A DNA stretch of 53,845 nt. It comes from Myxococcales bacterium (GTDB lineage Bacteria > Pseudomonadota > Gammaproteobacteria > DSM-16500). Where the stretch lies: the NCBI GenBank assembly GCA_903970525.1, contig CAJCIZ010000157.1, forward strand, positions 1 to 53,845, read 5' to 3'. The translations under genes and the position numbers were made by a program. This document shows positions 36,436-45,039 of the stretch, one piece after another; the first letter of the stretch is position 1, and each line of letters opens with the position of its first letter. The notes under the pieces were generated by a model, which made no database searches, had not been told where the DNA came from, and saw nothing but the letters and a program-made list of their open reading frames with translations.

Positions 36436-37869
36436 TTAATTAAATAATTCTTCTAAGGTCACAACATTTTCGAAAGTTGTTATTGAGTATTGATTCGGCT
36501 TAATTCCATTTGCTGAAATTAGAACATTAAAAAGTTGCTTTTTAGTGGCTGTTTTTTCTTTAAAGCAAAGTTCTTTTTGTATGATATTTCTAGCATATTC
36601 TTTTGTTACGCTGAATGGTCTGTCAGTATATTTAATTTCACACAAGGTAATTGCATCATCTGCGCGATCTATTATCAAATCTATTTGCGTACCTGCTTCA
36701 TTAATACTTTTAGGAAAATATCGCCATGAGCTGATTTTTTCCGCTGTTTTAATTTTTAAGGCATTTATAATTTGATTAACATGTTTGTGACATATAGCTT
36801 CAAAAGCATATCCTGACCATGTTTTATATTGCGCTTTTGCGCTTTGTTTGAGCCAATGGTCTTCCGTAAAGGTCTCTTTCTTATTAGGTTGCAACCAGGT
36901 AAGATAGAAAATAGTAAACTCATCAATTACCTTATAGTATTCTCCTTTTTCTTTGTCCCATGAAAGATAAGATTCTATAAAATTTGTTCGTTTTAATTGA
37001 TTCAATCTTTCAGTTAATCTCCCGCCCGCGGAAGATTTTTTCGCTTGTTTTTCCAAATAGGTGCGAGTGACCCCCTCTTTGTGCTCTGTTATTAATTGTA
37101 TTAACTCAATATAAGCATCAGCGTTATTAAACAGAGAATCAAAAAGCTTCTTAAATTCATCTTTTAAAGGTGCTTGCTTACTAAATAAAATATGTTGAAT
37201 ATTTTCATGGGCCGTTAAGCCTTTTTCTACATACTTTAAATAATAGGGTATGCCACCTAAGGCCATATATATTTCAAGGATTTGATTCTTGTTAAGCTTA
37301 ATATGACGGCTTGAAAAATATTCTTCGACTTCCGCAAGGGTAAATGGGTCAAGTTTTAGTTCATAAGTACAGCGATTATGTAAGCCTCCTTGATTATAAA
37401 TGATATTCTTAACAAGCCATGAAGCACTTGATCCGCAGACAATTAACTTTAGCTTAGGGTTTCTAGACCAATACTGGTTCCAATAATAATCCAGTGAGGT
37501 CAATATTTCAGACTTTCTAGAGGCCAACCATGGTAATTCATCAAGAAAGATAACTATTTTTTTATTTGGTTCTTGATCAATGAGCTGCGTTAGTAATCGG
37601 AAAGCTTCATCCCATGATTCTGGGACTTTCACACTAATACCCGCCATAAATGTTTTTGTAATTGCTTCGGCAAAATGCGCTAGTTGTTTTTTCAAAAGTC
37701 CATTTTTAGACCCCGTGCAAACCAAAAACCGACAATTTTCAGCCTCAAAAGTTGATCGGATTAAATAGGTTTTTCCGACTCTGCGTCTACCGTAGACAAC
37801 GATGAACTCAGCCTCTTTGGAAGCATAGGCTTTCTTTAAACGCGTTATTTCTGTTCTTCGCCCTATCAT
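36436..37869 (-). CDS. AAA ATPase with C-terminal DUF234 domain
   Basis: A 477-residue protein of the archaeal-type ATPase family. The ATG at 37869 has GGAG eight bases upstream; a GTG at 37887 would start inside a palindrome. Walker A is GRRRVGKT near residue 29 and Walker B is IVIFLDELPWL. The sensor segment is IVCGSSASWL. The C-terminal DUF234 region contains a PD-(D/E)XK-like pattern (EAGTQIDLIIDRADDAITLC, then EIKYT). The function is not established. Paired 32-base palindromes lie immediately upstream and touch the ribosome binding site. Confidence 0.85.
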   Translation of the reverse strand: MIGRRTEITRLKKAYASKEAEFIVVYGRRRVGKTYLIRSTFEAENCRFLVCTGSKNGLLKKQLAHFAEAITKTFMAGISVKVPESWDEAFRLLTQLIDQEPNKKIVIFLDELPWLASRKSEILTSLDYYWNQYWSRNPKLKLIVCGSSASWLVKNIIYNQGGLHNRCTYELKLDPFTLAEVEEYFSSRHIKLNKNQILEIYMALGGIPYYLKYVEKGLTAHENIQHILFSKQAPLKDEFKKLFDSLFNNADAYIELIQLITEHKEGVTRTYLEKQAKKSSAGGRLTERLNQLKRTNFIESYLSWDKEKGEYYKVIDEFTIFYLTWLQPNKKETFTEDHWLKQSAKAQYKTWSGYAFEAICHKHVNQIINALKIKTAEKISSWRYFPKSINEAGTQIDLIIDRADDAITLCEIKYTDRPFSVTKEYARNIIQKELCFKEKTATKKQLFNVLISANGIKPNQYSITTFENVVTLEELFN

Positions 37870-37879
37870 TATATGATCT

Positions 37880-37963
37880 CCGGCCACTTATAGAATATTA
37901 TAAGTGGCCGGAAAAAAAATAGCAATGATCTCCGGCCACTTATAATATTCTATAAGTGGCCGG
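37880..37963. promoter_or_regulatory. Two 32-base palindromes, exact reverse complements of each other
   Basis: Each palindrome has perfect 13-base arms CCGGCCACTTATA and TATAAGTGGCCGG. The spacer is GAATAT at 37880-37911 and its complement ATATTC at 37932-37963. The 20 bases between them are A-rich. The direct repeat ATGATCT also precedes each palindrome. The first ends at the Shine-Dalgarno sequence of the ATPase gene, so it could be an operator, an RNA hairpin that hides the ribosome binding site, or the end of a mobile unit. Confidence 0.75.
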
Positions 37964-38027
37964 GAAGTAAGGGTATGGAAAATTTATTGTTTCCCAGCGC
38001 GTCTAACGATCACTTGACAAAAAACAC

Positions 38028-39617
38028 TCACCAAGTCGGTGCTTCTTCCAACAAACGATAATTCGCAAATGTCTCAACCATTTTCGTTGAGCGTGTGCTG
38101 ACTGCGAGATACATGATGATGATACTGAATATCGCAATCACTAAGAAATCCCAACCAAATGGAATGATCTCTTTACCACCAAACGCACCAAGATAGGAAA
38201 TTAATGTCAATCCACCTAAATAGGGCGCAATCCAAAGTATGGATTTCATGCCTACCTGACTTGCTTGCACTTTGCCGCGCAAACAAGCAACCGCAAAAAG
38301 AACGAAACCAACCCCGATTGCAATCGCTAATTTATACATGGTTTCCCAACCCGTCCAATAGCTTAATAAATTACAGAAATAAAATGCTAAGAGACAAATG
38401 ATTTTTGCAGCGGGCAAACGGAAGAGACGTTCTTGATCCGGTAATTCTAAACGCAAGCACAACAAACCAATCGGGCCCATCGCATACGAGATCACCATCG
38501 CAGAAACAAGGAAACTCACCATCGCTTGCCAACCAGGTAAAGGCAGGAATAAAAACATACCGACCGCGAAATTAGCAAAAATAGCATAGACTGGAAATTT
38601 CTTTTGGCTCAAGCGTGCGAATAAACCAGGCACATAACCAATTTTACCCATGGCATATAAAATGCGCGCGGTGGAAGTCACCCAAATCAAACCGCACCCT
38701 AATGGTGAAACAGCGGCATCAAGATATAATATTTTCAGTAACCAAATTAAACCTAATCCTGCAGCCAATCCTGCAAAAGGTCCAACATCACCTGCAAATG
38801 ACAGATGCTGCCAACCATTAGCTAAAGCTGACGGTTGTAATGCGCCAATAAATGCAATTTGCAATCCCAAATAGAGAACCAAACAACACACGACGGAACC
38901 GACAATCGCTAATGGAATTGAAAACGCTAATTTCTTCGCTTCACCTGCTAACTCAACACCGTGTTTAAAGCCTGTGAACGCGAATGCAATACCGCCTGAA
39001 GCGACAGCGGCTAAAATAGTTTGCCATCCAGCGGGTGTTAAAGTGGTTGCTGTTATTCCCGCAAAATTACTTGGATGAAAATTCACTTTAATCAGCATTG
39101 CAACTGTCAATGCGATCACACCCATTTTGAAGATAAATAAAATAAAATTAAATCGGATTAAGCCTTTAAAACTGGCTATGTTAATAAAACATAAACTCAA
39201 CATTAATGCTGTTGCCCAACAAAATCCTATACCCGTTAAGACAGGCACACCATTCGCAAGATGTGTTAACGAAGGAAAATAAGTCGATGCATATTGTAAT
39301 GTCGCTTGCACTTCAATCGGTGCCATAGTCAATGCAGATAACCATGCCACCCAACTCAATGTGAAACTGGTAAAAGTACCATGACTGAGTTGTGGAATTT
39401 GTGAGGTACCGCCTGCAACCGGTAATAAAACAGAGAGTTCTGCAAAAGTTAATGCGATTAAAGCCGTCGCAGCCCCACCAATTAACCATGCAATGATCGC
39501 AGCAGACCCTGCGATTTTGGCAGCATATAAGGGTGCGAATAACCAGGCTGAGCCTACCATGCCATTAATACTCAGCAGTAATAAACTCATGGGCGAAAAA
39601 CGTCGATTTAACTCCAT
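38028..39617 (-). CDS. APC-family amino-acid permease
   Basis: A 529-residue inner-membrane transporter with about 12-14 hydrophobic segments. The first helix motif SINGMVGSAWLFAPLYAAKI matches the G-x-G-type substrate site of the APC superfamily, and FAELSVLLPVAGG is the usual second block. The substrate is unknown. Downstream of ProQ on the same strand, it is separated from it by 68 bases. Confidence 0.88.
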   Translation of the reverse strand: MELNRRFSPMSLLLLSINGMVGSAWLFAPLYAAKIAGSAAIIAWLIGGAATALIALTFAELSVLLPVAGGTSQIPQLSHGTFTSFTLSWVAWLSALTMAPIEVQATLQYASTYFPSLTHLANGVPVLTGIGFCWATALMLSLCFINIASFKGLIRFNFILFIFKMGVIALTVAMLIKVNFHPSNFAGITATTLTPAGWQTILAAVASGGIAFAFTGFKHGVELAGEAKKLAFSIPLAIVGSVVCCLVLYLGLQIAFIGALQPSALANGWQHLSFAGDVGPFAGLAAGLGLIWLLKILYLDAAVSPLGCGLIWVTSTARILYAMGKIGYVPGLFARLSQKKFPVYAIFANFAVGMFLFLPLPGWQAMVSFLVSAMVISYAMGPIGLLCLRLELPDQERLFRLPAAKIICLLAFYFCNLLSYWTGWETMYKLAIAIGVGFVLFAVACLRGKVQASQVGMKSILWIAPYLGGLTLISYLGAFGGKEIIPFGWDFLVIAIFSIIIMYLAVSTRSTKMVETFANYRLLEEAPTW

Positions 39618-39685
39618 GCGGGGGGCTCCTGAAGTTTAAGATTGATTTAAATGCTGACAGTTTACAATGAGTTGGGGTTTCAGTG

Positions 39686-40204
39686 CTAGGCTTTCTCAAC
39701 AGGCTTTTGCGATTGGTATGAGGGCTTTTTCTTTTCAAGTTTTGCCTTTCGACATTCGACTGAATAGAGTGCTTCTTCAGCTGATACGGCACCAGCGGGA
39801 TTACCGTCTAAATCAATTCGCTGTGCGCCTTCTACCATATTTTTATGGTAACCTGCTGAATTCACATAATAAGATAGGCTATTGACCATACAAGCTTTGT
39901 CATTAATCGTAATGTCATCTCGTGAACTTAAGAGTTTGACAAGATCTTGTTTAATGCCAACTTTTAGGGGCAAAAGGTCTTTATTTTCCCTAAAACAATT
40001 CGGGAAATGCGCCTTAAGCAACTCAACACCATATTGTGCATACTCCAACCAAGCGGGCTTTTGTTTAGACTGTTTAGCTGTGTTCTTTATAGGACGCGGC
40101 TGGTGTTTAGTCCGGGTATTATCTTTTTGATGCGTTGCAGATGGTGTTTCTGACGATCCTAACGATAACGCTTGTAATTGCTCTTTGAGACTAGCATTAC
40201 TCAT
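39686..40204 (-). CDS. ProQ/FinO-family RNA chaperone
   Basis: A 172-residue basic protein. Residues 1-48 are a polar, low-complexity basic linker. Residues 50-150 form a ProQ/FinO domain: YGVELLKAHFPNCF, LPLKVGIKQDLVKLL, SYYVNSAGYHKNMVEGAQRI, and DLDGNPAGAV in the usual order. Such proteins bind structured RNAs and stabilise sRNA-mRNA pairs. It is divergent from hup, with 261 bases between in which I see no further gene. Confidence 0.8.
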   Translation of the reverse strand: MSNASLKEQLQALSLGSSETPSATHQKDNTRTKHQPRPIKNTAKQSKQKPAWLEYAQYGVELLKAHFPNCFRENKDLLPLKVGIKQDLVKLLSSRDDITINDKACMVNSLSYYVNSAGYHKNMVEGAQRIDLDGNPAGAVSAEEALYSVECRKAKLEKKKPSYQSQKPVEKA

Positions 40205-40465
40205 GCAGGCAGTAGCTCCTAATTAATGGCGAACCCCGTAACTTTAAAGAGTTCCTGAAACGAAATCAATATGTTTAAATCTATTGAAGTATAGACATTC
40301 TTCATCAAAGAGTGGTAAATTTTACCGTCTTGAAATTCCTGGTGAGGACCATCAAACAGAAGTCGGTAGAAATCACAACAAATTCAAACCTATTTTGAAG
40401 CGCTGAACTAACAGCTTACCAATGATTTCTTGATTTACCCAATATAATATTTAAGGAGAATAAAT

Positions 40466-40756
40466 ATGAATAAATCCCAACTCGTCTCTGCGATTGCCGA
40501 ACAAGCAGAAATTTCTTTAGCGAAAGCTGAAAAAGCTTTGGCTGCTATTTTGGATAGCATTTCAAATACATTAACAAAAGGTGAATCTGTTTCATTAGTG
40601 GGTTTTGGTAATTTTGGTGTTCGTAAGCGCGCTGCGCGTAAAGTAAGAAATCCTCAAACGGGTAAAGAAATGATGATTAAAGAAGCGGTTGTTCCGTTCT
40701 TTAAAGCTGGCAAAAACCTCAAAGAAGTTGTTGATCAACTCGAAACATCTAAATAA
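40466..40756 (+). CDS. hup: HU-type nucleoid protein
   Basis: A 96-residue DNA-bending protein. The DNABII signature GFGNFGVRKRAARKVRNPQT is complete, followed by K-rich GKEMMIKEAVVPFFKAGKNL. AAGGAG stands 7 bases before the ATG. It may be co-transcribed with fis, which starts 57 bases after its stop. Confidence 0.95.
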   Translation: MNKSQLVSAIAEQAEISLAKAEKALAAILDSISNTLTKGESVSLVGFGNFGVRKRAARKVRNPQTGKEMMIKEAVVPFFKAGKNLKEVVDQLETSK

Positions 40757-40813
40757 TTTTGTCATCGATCTAGACAAAGTTTCTTAGGAATGAATAACAA
40801 AATGGAGTACCGT

Positions 40814-41080
40814 ATGGCTGAAAAAACACTGATAGCAGAATCCTTAGACACCATCACTTTAAGTCAGGCTGTCAAAGATACACTACGTAATTACTTTTCT
40901 AATATTGGCTCAGAACAACCTGTCGATTTCTATTCTATTCTCTTAGAAGAAATTGAACGTCCCTTGTTGGAAACATTGATAAATCACACGCATTATAATC
41001 AAGTCAAAATGGCACAAATTCTTGGTATTTCACGTGGTACCTTGCGTAAGAAACTCAAACAGTATGGTTTGTTAGACTGA
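40814..41080 (+). CDS. fis: Fis-family DNA-binding protein
   Basis: An 88-residue nucleoid protein. ATG at 40814 (MAEKTL) is preferred because GGAG lies seven bases upstream; an ATG at 40790 is possible. The C-terminal helix-turn-helix HTHYNQVKMAQILGISRGTL, then RKKLKQYGL, is the Fis signature. It follows hup on the same strand. Confidence 0.93.
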   Translation: MAEKTLIAESLDTITLSQAVKDTLRNYFSNIGSEQPVDFYSILLEEIERPLLETLINHTHYNQVKMAQILGISRGTLRKKLKQYGLLD

Positions 41081-41090
41081 TCTTCGTTTC

Positions 41091-41263
41091 CTTTCATACC
41101 TCTCCCTCGAGGGAGAGGTCCGAGCGTAGCGAGGGGTGAGGGGGAGATGTTACTTTGACTATCTGATGACTGGGGTCCTGTCACAGGAAAATTTTTCCGT
41201 GCTCGCAAGCTCCGCGCGGAAGGAAATTTTCCTGTGCCACCTCGTATTTTATATTACAAGCAA
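41091..41263 (+). repeat. Dispersed 173-base hairpin-rich element, copy 1
   Basis: The element begins with a perfect 20-base palindrome CCTCTCCCTCGAGGGAGAGG (41099-41118) and a GAGCGTAGCGAGGGGTGAGG block. A conserved unpaired stretch follows, and the element ends with a long hairpin (41182-41236) whose arms start CACAGG and end CCTGTG. A second copy in the same orientation is at 48378-48552. It separates fis from the convergent queC gene. Confidence 0.85.
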
Positions 41264-41296
41264 TGCAAACTGTTCTTCATCATAATGATCAATCCG

Positions 41297-41965
41297 CTAT
41301 GCATAATACCGAGTAGGATCTTGCACTCCCGCTTCACTAAATCCCTTTTTCCTATACGTACAACTATCACACTTCCCACACGCACGACCGTCAGAATCCG
41401 CACGATAACAAGACACCGTCATGCCATAATCAATACCCAGTCGCACACCTTCTTGAATGATCTCTGCCTTACTCATTTTTATGAGTGGCGCATGCACTTT
41501 AAAATGCGCGCCTTCTACGCCGGCTTTGGTGGCGAGATCCGCTAATTTTTCAAATGCGCGTAAATATTCTGGGCGACAATCTGGATAGCCTGAATAATCG
41601 ACAATATTTGCACCGAAAAAAATATCGAATGCACCTAAAACTTCTGCCCAACCTAATGCAACGGCTAAAAAGACTGTGTTGCGCGCGGGCACGTAAGTAT
41701 TAGGGATTTTATTGTCGCCTTGATAATCTAAAACCGTTTTATCTTGGTCTGTGAGTGCGGATCCATTTAAATTCATCGTGACAATTCTATGCTCTACTAC
41801 TTGGAATTGTTGCACGAGTTTTTTGGCGTGTGCCAATTCGGCCTCGTGTTTTTGACCATAATCAAAACTGAGTGCGTAACAGCTATACCCTGCTGATTTT
41901 GCGATGGCAAGGCAGGTGGTTGAATCGAGTCCGCCGGAAAATAGTATAATGGCTTTTTTTTGCAT
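41297..41965 (-). CDS. queC: 7-cyano-7-deazaguanine synthase
   Basis: ATG at 41965 gives 222 residues. The enzyme converts 7-carboxy-7-deazaguanine to preQ0 with ATP and ammonia, in queuosine synthesis. The P-loop pyrophosphatase motif [10 protein letters not shown] is near residue 10; the zinc-binding cysteines are in [18 protein letters not shown]. It is monocistronic, converging on fis across a dispersed repeat. No other queuosine gene is in view. Confidence 0.95.
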   Translation of the reverse strand: MQKKAIILFSGGLDSTTCLAIAKSAGYSCYALSFDYGQKHEAELAHAKKLVQQFQVVEHRIVTMNLNGSALTDQDKTVLDYQGDNKIPNTYVPARNTVFLAVALGWAEVLGAFDIFFGANIVDYSGYPDCRPEYLRAFEKLADLATKAGVEGAHFKVHAPLIKMSKAEIIQEGVRLGIDYGMTVSCYRADSDGRACGKCDSCTYRKKGFSEAGVQDPTRYYA

Positions 41966-42063
41966 GTTGAATCCTTGGGGCTGAATGCATAAGAGTGGCA
42001 TCATAACAAATAATTCGTTACTCTAAAATTGTTCTATATCACCTTTTCATATAATTCATGCAG

Positions 42064-42095
42064 GGTGGATTAGGTGCTTTTTGCCGTAATCCACC
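42064..42095. repeat. REP-like hairpin (GGTGGATTA / TAATCCACC)
   Basis: Perfect 9-base arms GGTGGATTA (42064-42072) and TAATCCACC (42087-42095) enclose a 14-base loop, 24 bases upstream of the acyl-CoA synthetase ATG. GGTGGATTA...TAATCCACC hairpins are common intergenic repeats in gammaproteobacteria. It could affect the leader of the downstream mRNA. Confidence 0.65.
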
Positions 42096-42118
42096 ATAAG
42101 CTTAACAAGGACGCTACT

Positions 42119-44149
42119 ATGGAGAAATCCATCACAAGCCAACAATTAATTGATAAAGGATGCGCTCAACCAGAAGCTGAAATCCTCGCTCAAAAAATCA
42201 ATTCCTGTTTGACAAACACTTCGGCCGAACAAACCTGGAATAAAATCTCCAAAGAAATCCTCACACCACAACATCCTTTTTCACTTCATGTTTTTTTATT
42301 TTCGTTAGTCTATCCCGATTGGCAAAATCATCCTGAAACGGCTGCGGCTTGGTTTCCAGAACCTCATGCTATTTCGCAAACCCATCTTGCCCAGTTCATG
42401 TCTGAACAGCGCATGACAACCTTGCAGCATTTTCACGCTTGGACGGCAGAGCAACCCGAAGCATTTTGGCACGCCATCATTCAGAAACTTGGCATTCTTT
42501 TTCGTCAACCCCCTACTCAAATTTGTGACCTAGAAGACGGAATAGAATCACCTAATTGGTTGGTGGGCGCGACATTCAATATTACTGACAGTTGTTTCAC
42601 CGCATTGCCTTCAGCAACTGCAGTTATTTACCAAGATAAGAATCATGTGTTACAAAAAATGACTTATGGGGAATTGAATTTTTTATCCAATCGCATTGCG
42701 AATAGTTTACTCGGACGCGGGTTTACAGCAGGAGATGCGATCGCGATTGATATGCCTATGACAGTTTTTGCTGTAGCCATTTATTTAGGCATTATCAAAA
42801 TGGGTGGTGTTGTGGTTTCTATTGCTGACAGCTTTTCCAGTGAAGAAATTTCGACTCGTTTACGCATCACGCACACCAAAGCGATTTTTACTCAAGATTT
42901 TATTGTGCGCGGCGCGAAAAAAATCCCCTTGTATGAAAAAGTCATTGCAGCAGAAGCACCTCTTTCCATTCTGTTATCTTGTGAAGATGATGTCAGCACG
43001 CCTTCGCGCGAACAAGATATCACCTGGCAAGATTTTTTAGTGATTAATGATAGCTTCACTTCTCAAGTTTGCACCGCCATGACGCATTGCAATATTTTAT
43101 TTTCATCTGGGACGACTGCTGACCCTAAAGCAATTCCCTGGACGCATAGCACAGCGATCAAAGCGGCCAGTGATGCATTTCTACATCATAATATTCAAGT
43201 GGATGATGTGCTCGCTTGGCCGACGAATTTAGGTTGGATGATGGGACCGTGGTTGATTTTTGCGGCTTTAATTAATCAAGCTAGCCTTGCACTGTATACT
43301 GACAACCCCAAAGAGCGTGCTTTTGGTGAATTTGTCCAAAATGCCAAAGTGACTTGTTTAGGTGTCGTGCCAACTTTAGTTGCGAGTTGGCGTGAAACAC
43401 AGTGTATGCAAGGCTTAGATTGGCATGCGATCAAAGTATTCAGTTCTACAGGAGAATGCTCCAATGCGGAAGATATGTTGTATCTCATGTCTTTAGCGGG
43501 ATATAAACCCATCATTGAATATTGCGGTGGAACAGAAATCGGTGGAAGTTATCTCACTAGCACAGTGATTGAAAAAAATTGTCCGTCGATTTTTACAACA
43601 CCTGCGATGGGATTAGATTTTGTGTTAATCGATGAAGCAGGCAATCTCACTGACAATGGAGAAGTTGCCATAATTCCGCCTTCCATTGGACTATCTACTG
43701 AACTCTTAAATGCCGATCATCACAAAGTCTATTTTGCGAATATGCCAACGCCAGGCGGTAAAATCTTGCGTAGACATGGCGATCAAGTACTGCGTTTTCA
43801 AAATGGAAATTACGTGGTGCTAGGCCGTGTCGATGACACGATGAATTTAGGCGGCATTAAAATCAGCTCTAGTGAAATCGAGCGCTTATTTGTTGGAATA
43901 GACGGTATTGCAGAAACCGCTGCGATTGCCACACCGCCTGCACATGGCGGCCCTAGTCAATTGATTATTTATGCCGTCACACATCAAACATTAGAGAAAG
44001 AAAAAATTTTAAAAGAAATGCAAAAACGTATCAACGAACATTTGAATCCCCTATTCCGAATCCATGATGTGGTTTTTATTCAAGAATTACCCCGCACTGC
44101 CTCTAACAAAATCATGCGGCGCATGTTAAGGAAATCGGTAACAGGCTGA
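42119..44149 (+). CDS. AMP-forming acyl-CoA synthetase (acetyl-CoA synthetase-like)
   Basis: ATG at 42119 is preceded by AAGGA and gives 676 residues. ANL-superfamily signature SSGTTADPKAIPWTHST binds the ATP phosphates; YCGGTEIGGSYL and LGRVDDTMNLGGIKISSSEI are the adenylate and hinge motifs. The catalytic lysine region is at the C-terminus (ELPRTASNKIMRR). The long N-terminal region resembles plant peroxisomal AAE17/18-like acyl-activating enzymes. The substrate is not readable. Confidence 0.88.
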   Translation: MEKSITSQQLIDKGCAQPEAEILAQKINSCLTNTSAEQTWNKISKEILTPQHPFSLHVFLFSLVYPDWQNHPETAAAWFPEPHAISQTHLAQFMSEQRMTTLQHFHAWTAEQPEAFWHAIIQKLGILFRQPPTQICDLEDGIESPNWLVGATFNITDSCFTALPSATAVIYQDKNHVLQKMTYGELNFLSNRIANSLLGRGFTAGDAIAIDMPMTVFAVAIYLGIIKMGGVVVSIADSFSSEEISTRLRITHTKAIFTQDFIVRGAKKIPLYEKVIAAEAPLSILLSCEDDVSTPSREQDITWQDFLVINDSFTSQVCTAMTHCNILFSSGTTADPKAIPWTHSTAIKAASDAFLHHNIQVDDVLAWPTNLGWMMGPWLIFAALINQASLALYTDNPKERAFGEFVQNAKVTCLGVVPTLVASWRETQCMQGLDWHAIKVFSSTGECSNAEDMLYLMSLAGYKPIIEYCGGTEIGGSYLTSTVIEKNCPSIFTTPAMGLDFVLIDEAGNLTDNGEVAIIPPSIGLSTELLNADHHKVYFANMPTPGGKILRRHGDQVLRFQNGNYVVLGRVDDTMNLGGIKISSSEIERLFVGIDGIAETAAIATPPAHGGPSQLIIYAVTHQTLEKEKILKEMQKRINEHLNPLFRIHDVVFIQELPRTASNKIMRRMLRKSVTG

Positions 44150-44226
44150 AAATCGCGCTATACTAAAGCTATAATAATTATTCAGCGTCATTGAATTTTA
44201 TGTTTTTATCTCCAAGGAGCGTACTT

Positions 44227-44832
44227 ATGAAATCATTGACTAATCGAAACATAATGACTTTCTTACTCACAATCATCGCATTATTTTTCGCCCCACTCAC
44301 GTTTGCGAAAATGATAAATCTCTATGACCAACCTAAGGCAGATGCCAAGATACTCGACACCTTAGATTCTGAAAAAGGTATCGTACCTATTTTCACGGGT
44401 GACAAAGGCCAGTGGATGAAAGTCGGTGATCCCAAGAATGGCAACGTGGGCTGGATTAAGATCAGTGATTTGGCGGATAAATCGGGTTCATTATCAACCT
44501 CCCTTTCTGTCACACAACACATAGTCAAGACACCCTCAGGCCCAAAGACATATCAACAAATAGAATTGGCCACCCCTAAACCTATGAGTGACACAGAAAG
44601 TCAGGCACTCATTAAACAAATGCAAACACGCGAACAAGAAATGCAAAAAAACATGCAAAAAATGATGTCTGATTTTTACAAAGATATGAATTCACTTTAT
44701 CAATCCAATCCTGCTGTATTTACTCAAACAGCATTCCCTGTGGTCATGCCTATTATTGTAGTGCCACAACCCTCAGCAGCAGCACCAACAAAACAAACAA
44801 CGCAACCTACACAGACCACACAACCAAAATAG
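44227..44832 (+). CDS. Exported SH3-like domain protein
   Basis: ATG at 44227 has AAGGAG upstream and gives 201 residues with a signal peptide (residues 1-27, ending TFAK). Residues 30-85 are a bacterial SH3-like barrel (INLYDQPKADAKILDTLDSE, WMKVGDPKNGNVGWIKISDL). Then come a Met/Gln-rich coiled-coil helix (QMQTREQEMQKNMQKMMSDF) and a Thr/Gln/Pro tail. It is probably a periplasmic or envelope protein; the partner is unknown. Confidence 0.75.
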   Translation: MKSLTNRNIMTFLLTIIALFFAPLTFAKMINLYDQPKADAKILDTLDSEKGIVPIFTGDKGQWMKVGDPKNGNVGWIKISDLADKSGSLSTSLSVTQHIVKTPSGPKTYQQIELATPKPMSDTESQALIKQMQTREQEMQKNMQKMMSDFYKDMNSLYQSNPAVFTQTAFPVVMPIIVVPQPSAAAPTKQTTQPTQTTQPK

Positions 44833-44834
44833 CC

Positions 44835-44865
44835 GTCATTGCGAGCGCGAGCGAAGCAATCCCGG
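44835..44865 (+). repeat. Fragment of the GTCATTGCGAG dispersed repeat
   Basis: GTCATTGCGAGCGCGAGCG followed by AAGCAATCCCGG, the half-element core seen at 29031-29131 but without the second half. It directly follows the stop of the SH3 gene. The rest of 44866-45039 holds no gene; TATAAT at 44984-44989 may be the -10 of the next gene. Confidence 0.6.
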
Positions 44866-45039
44866 CTTTTCTGCTGTCTGGCACATAAAGCAAAAAAAAT
44901 TTCCCGCCAAAAATCCCTTCGTCCTATCAATCAGTTACACCAAAATCCCCCAAAAACACCCCACAAACTCCCAAAAATTGGCTTATAATGTGAATATAGG
45001 CACAAAATCAACCGGTTATCAGTACTGAGGTAGTAATCT

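Noticed and set aside
40441-40465. TATAAT at 40443-40448 as the hup promoter
   Set aside because: It lies too close to the start codon to leave room for the leader with its Shine-Dalgarno sequence.
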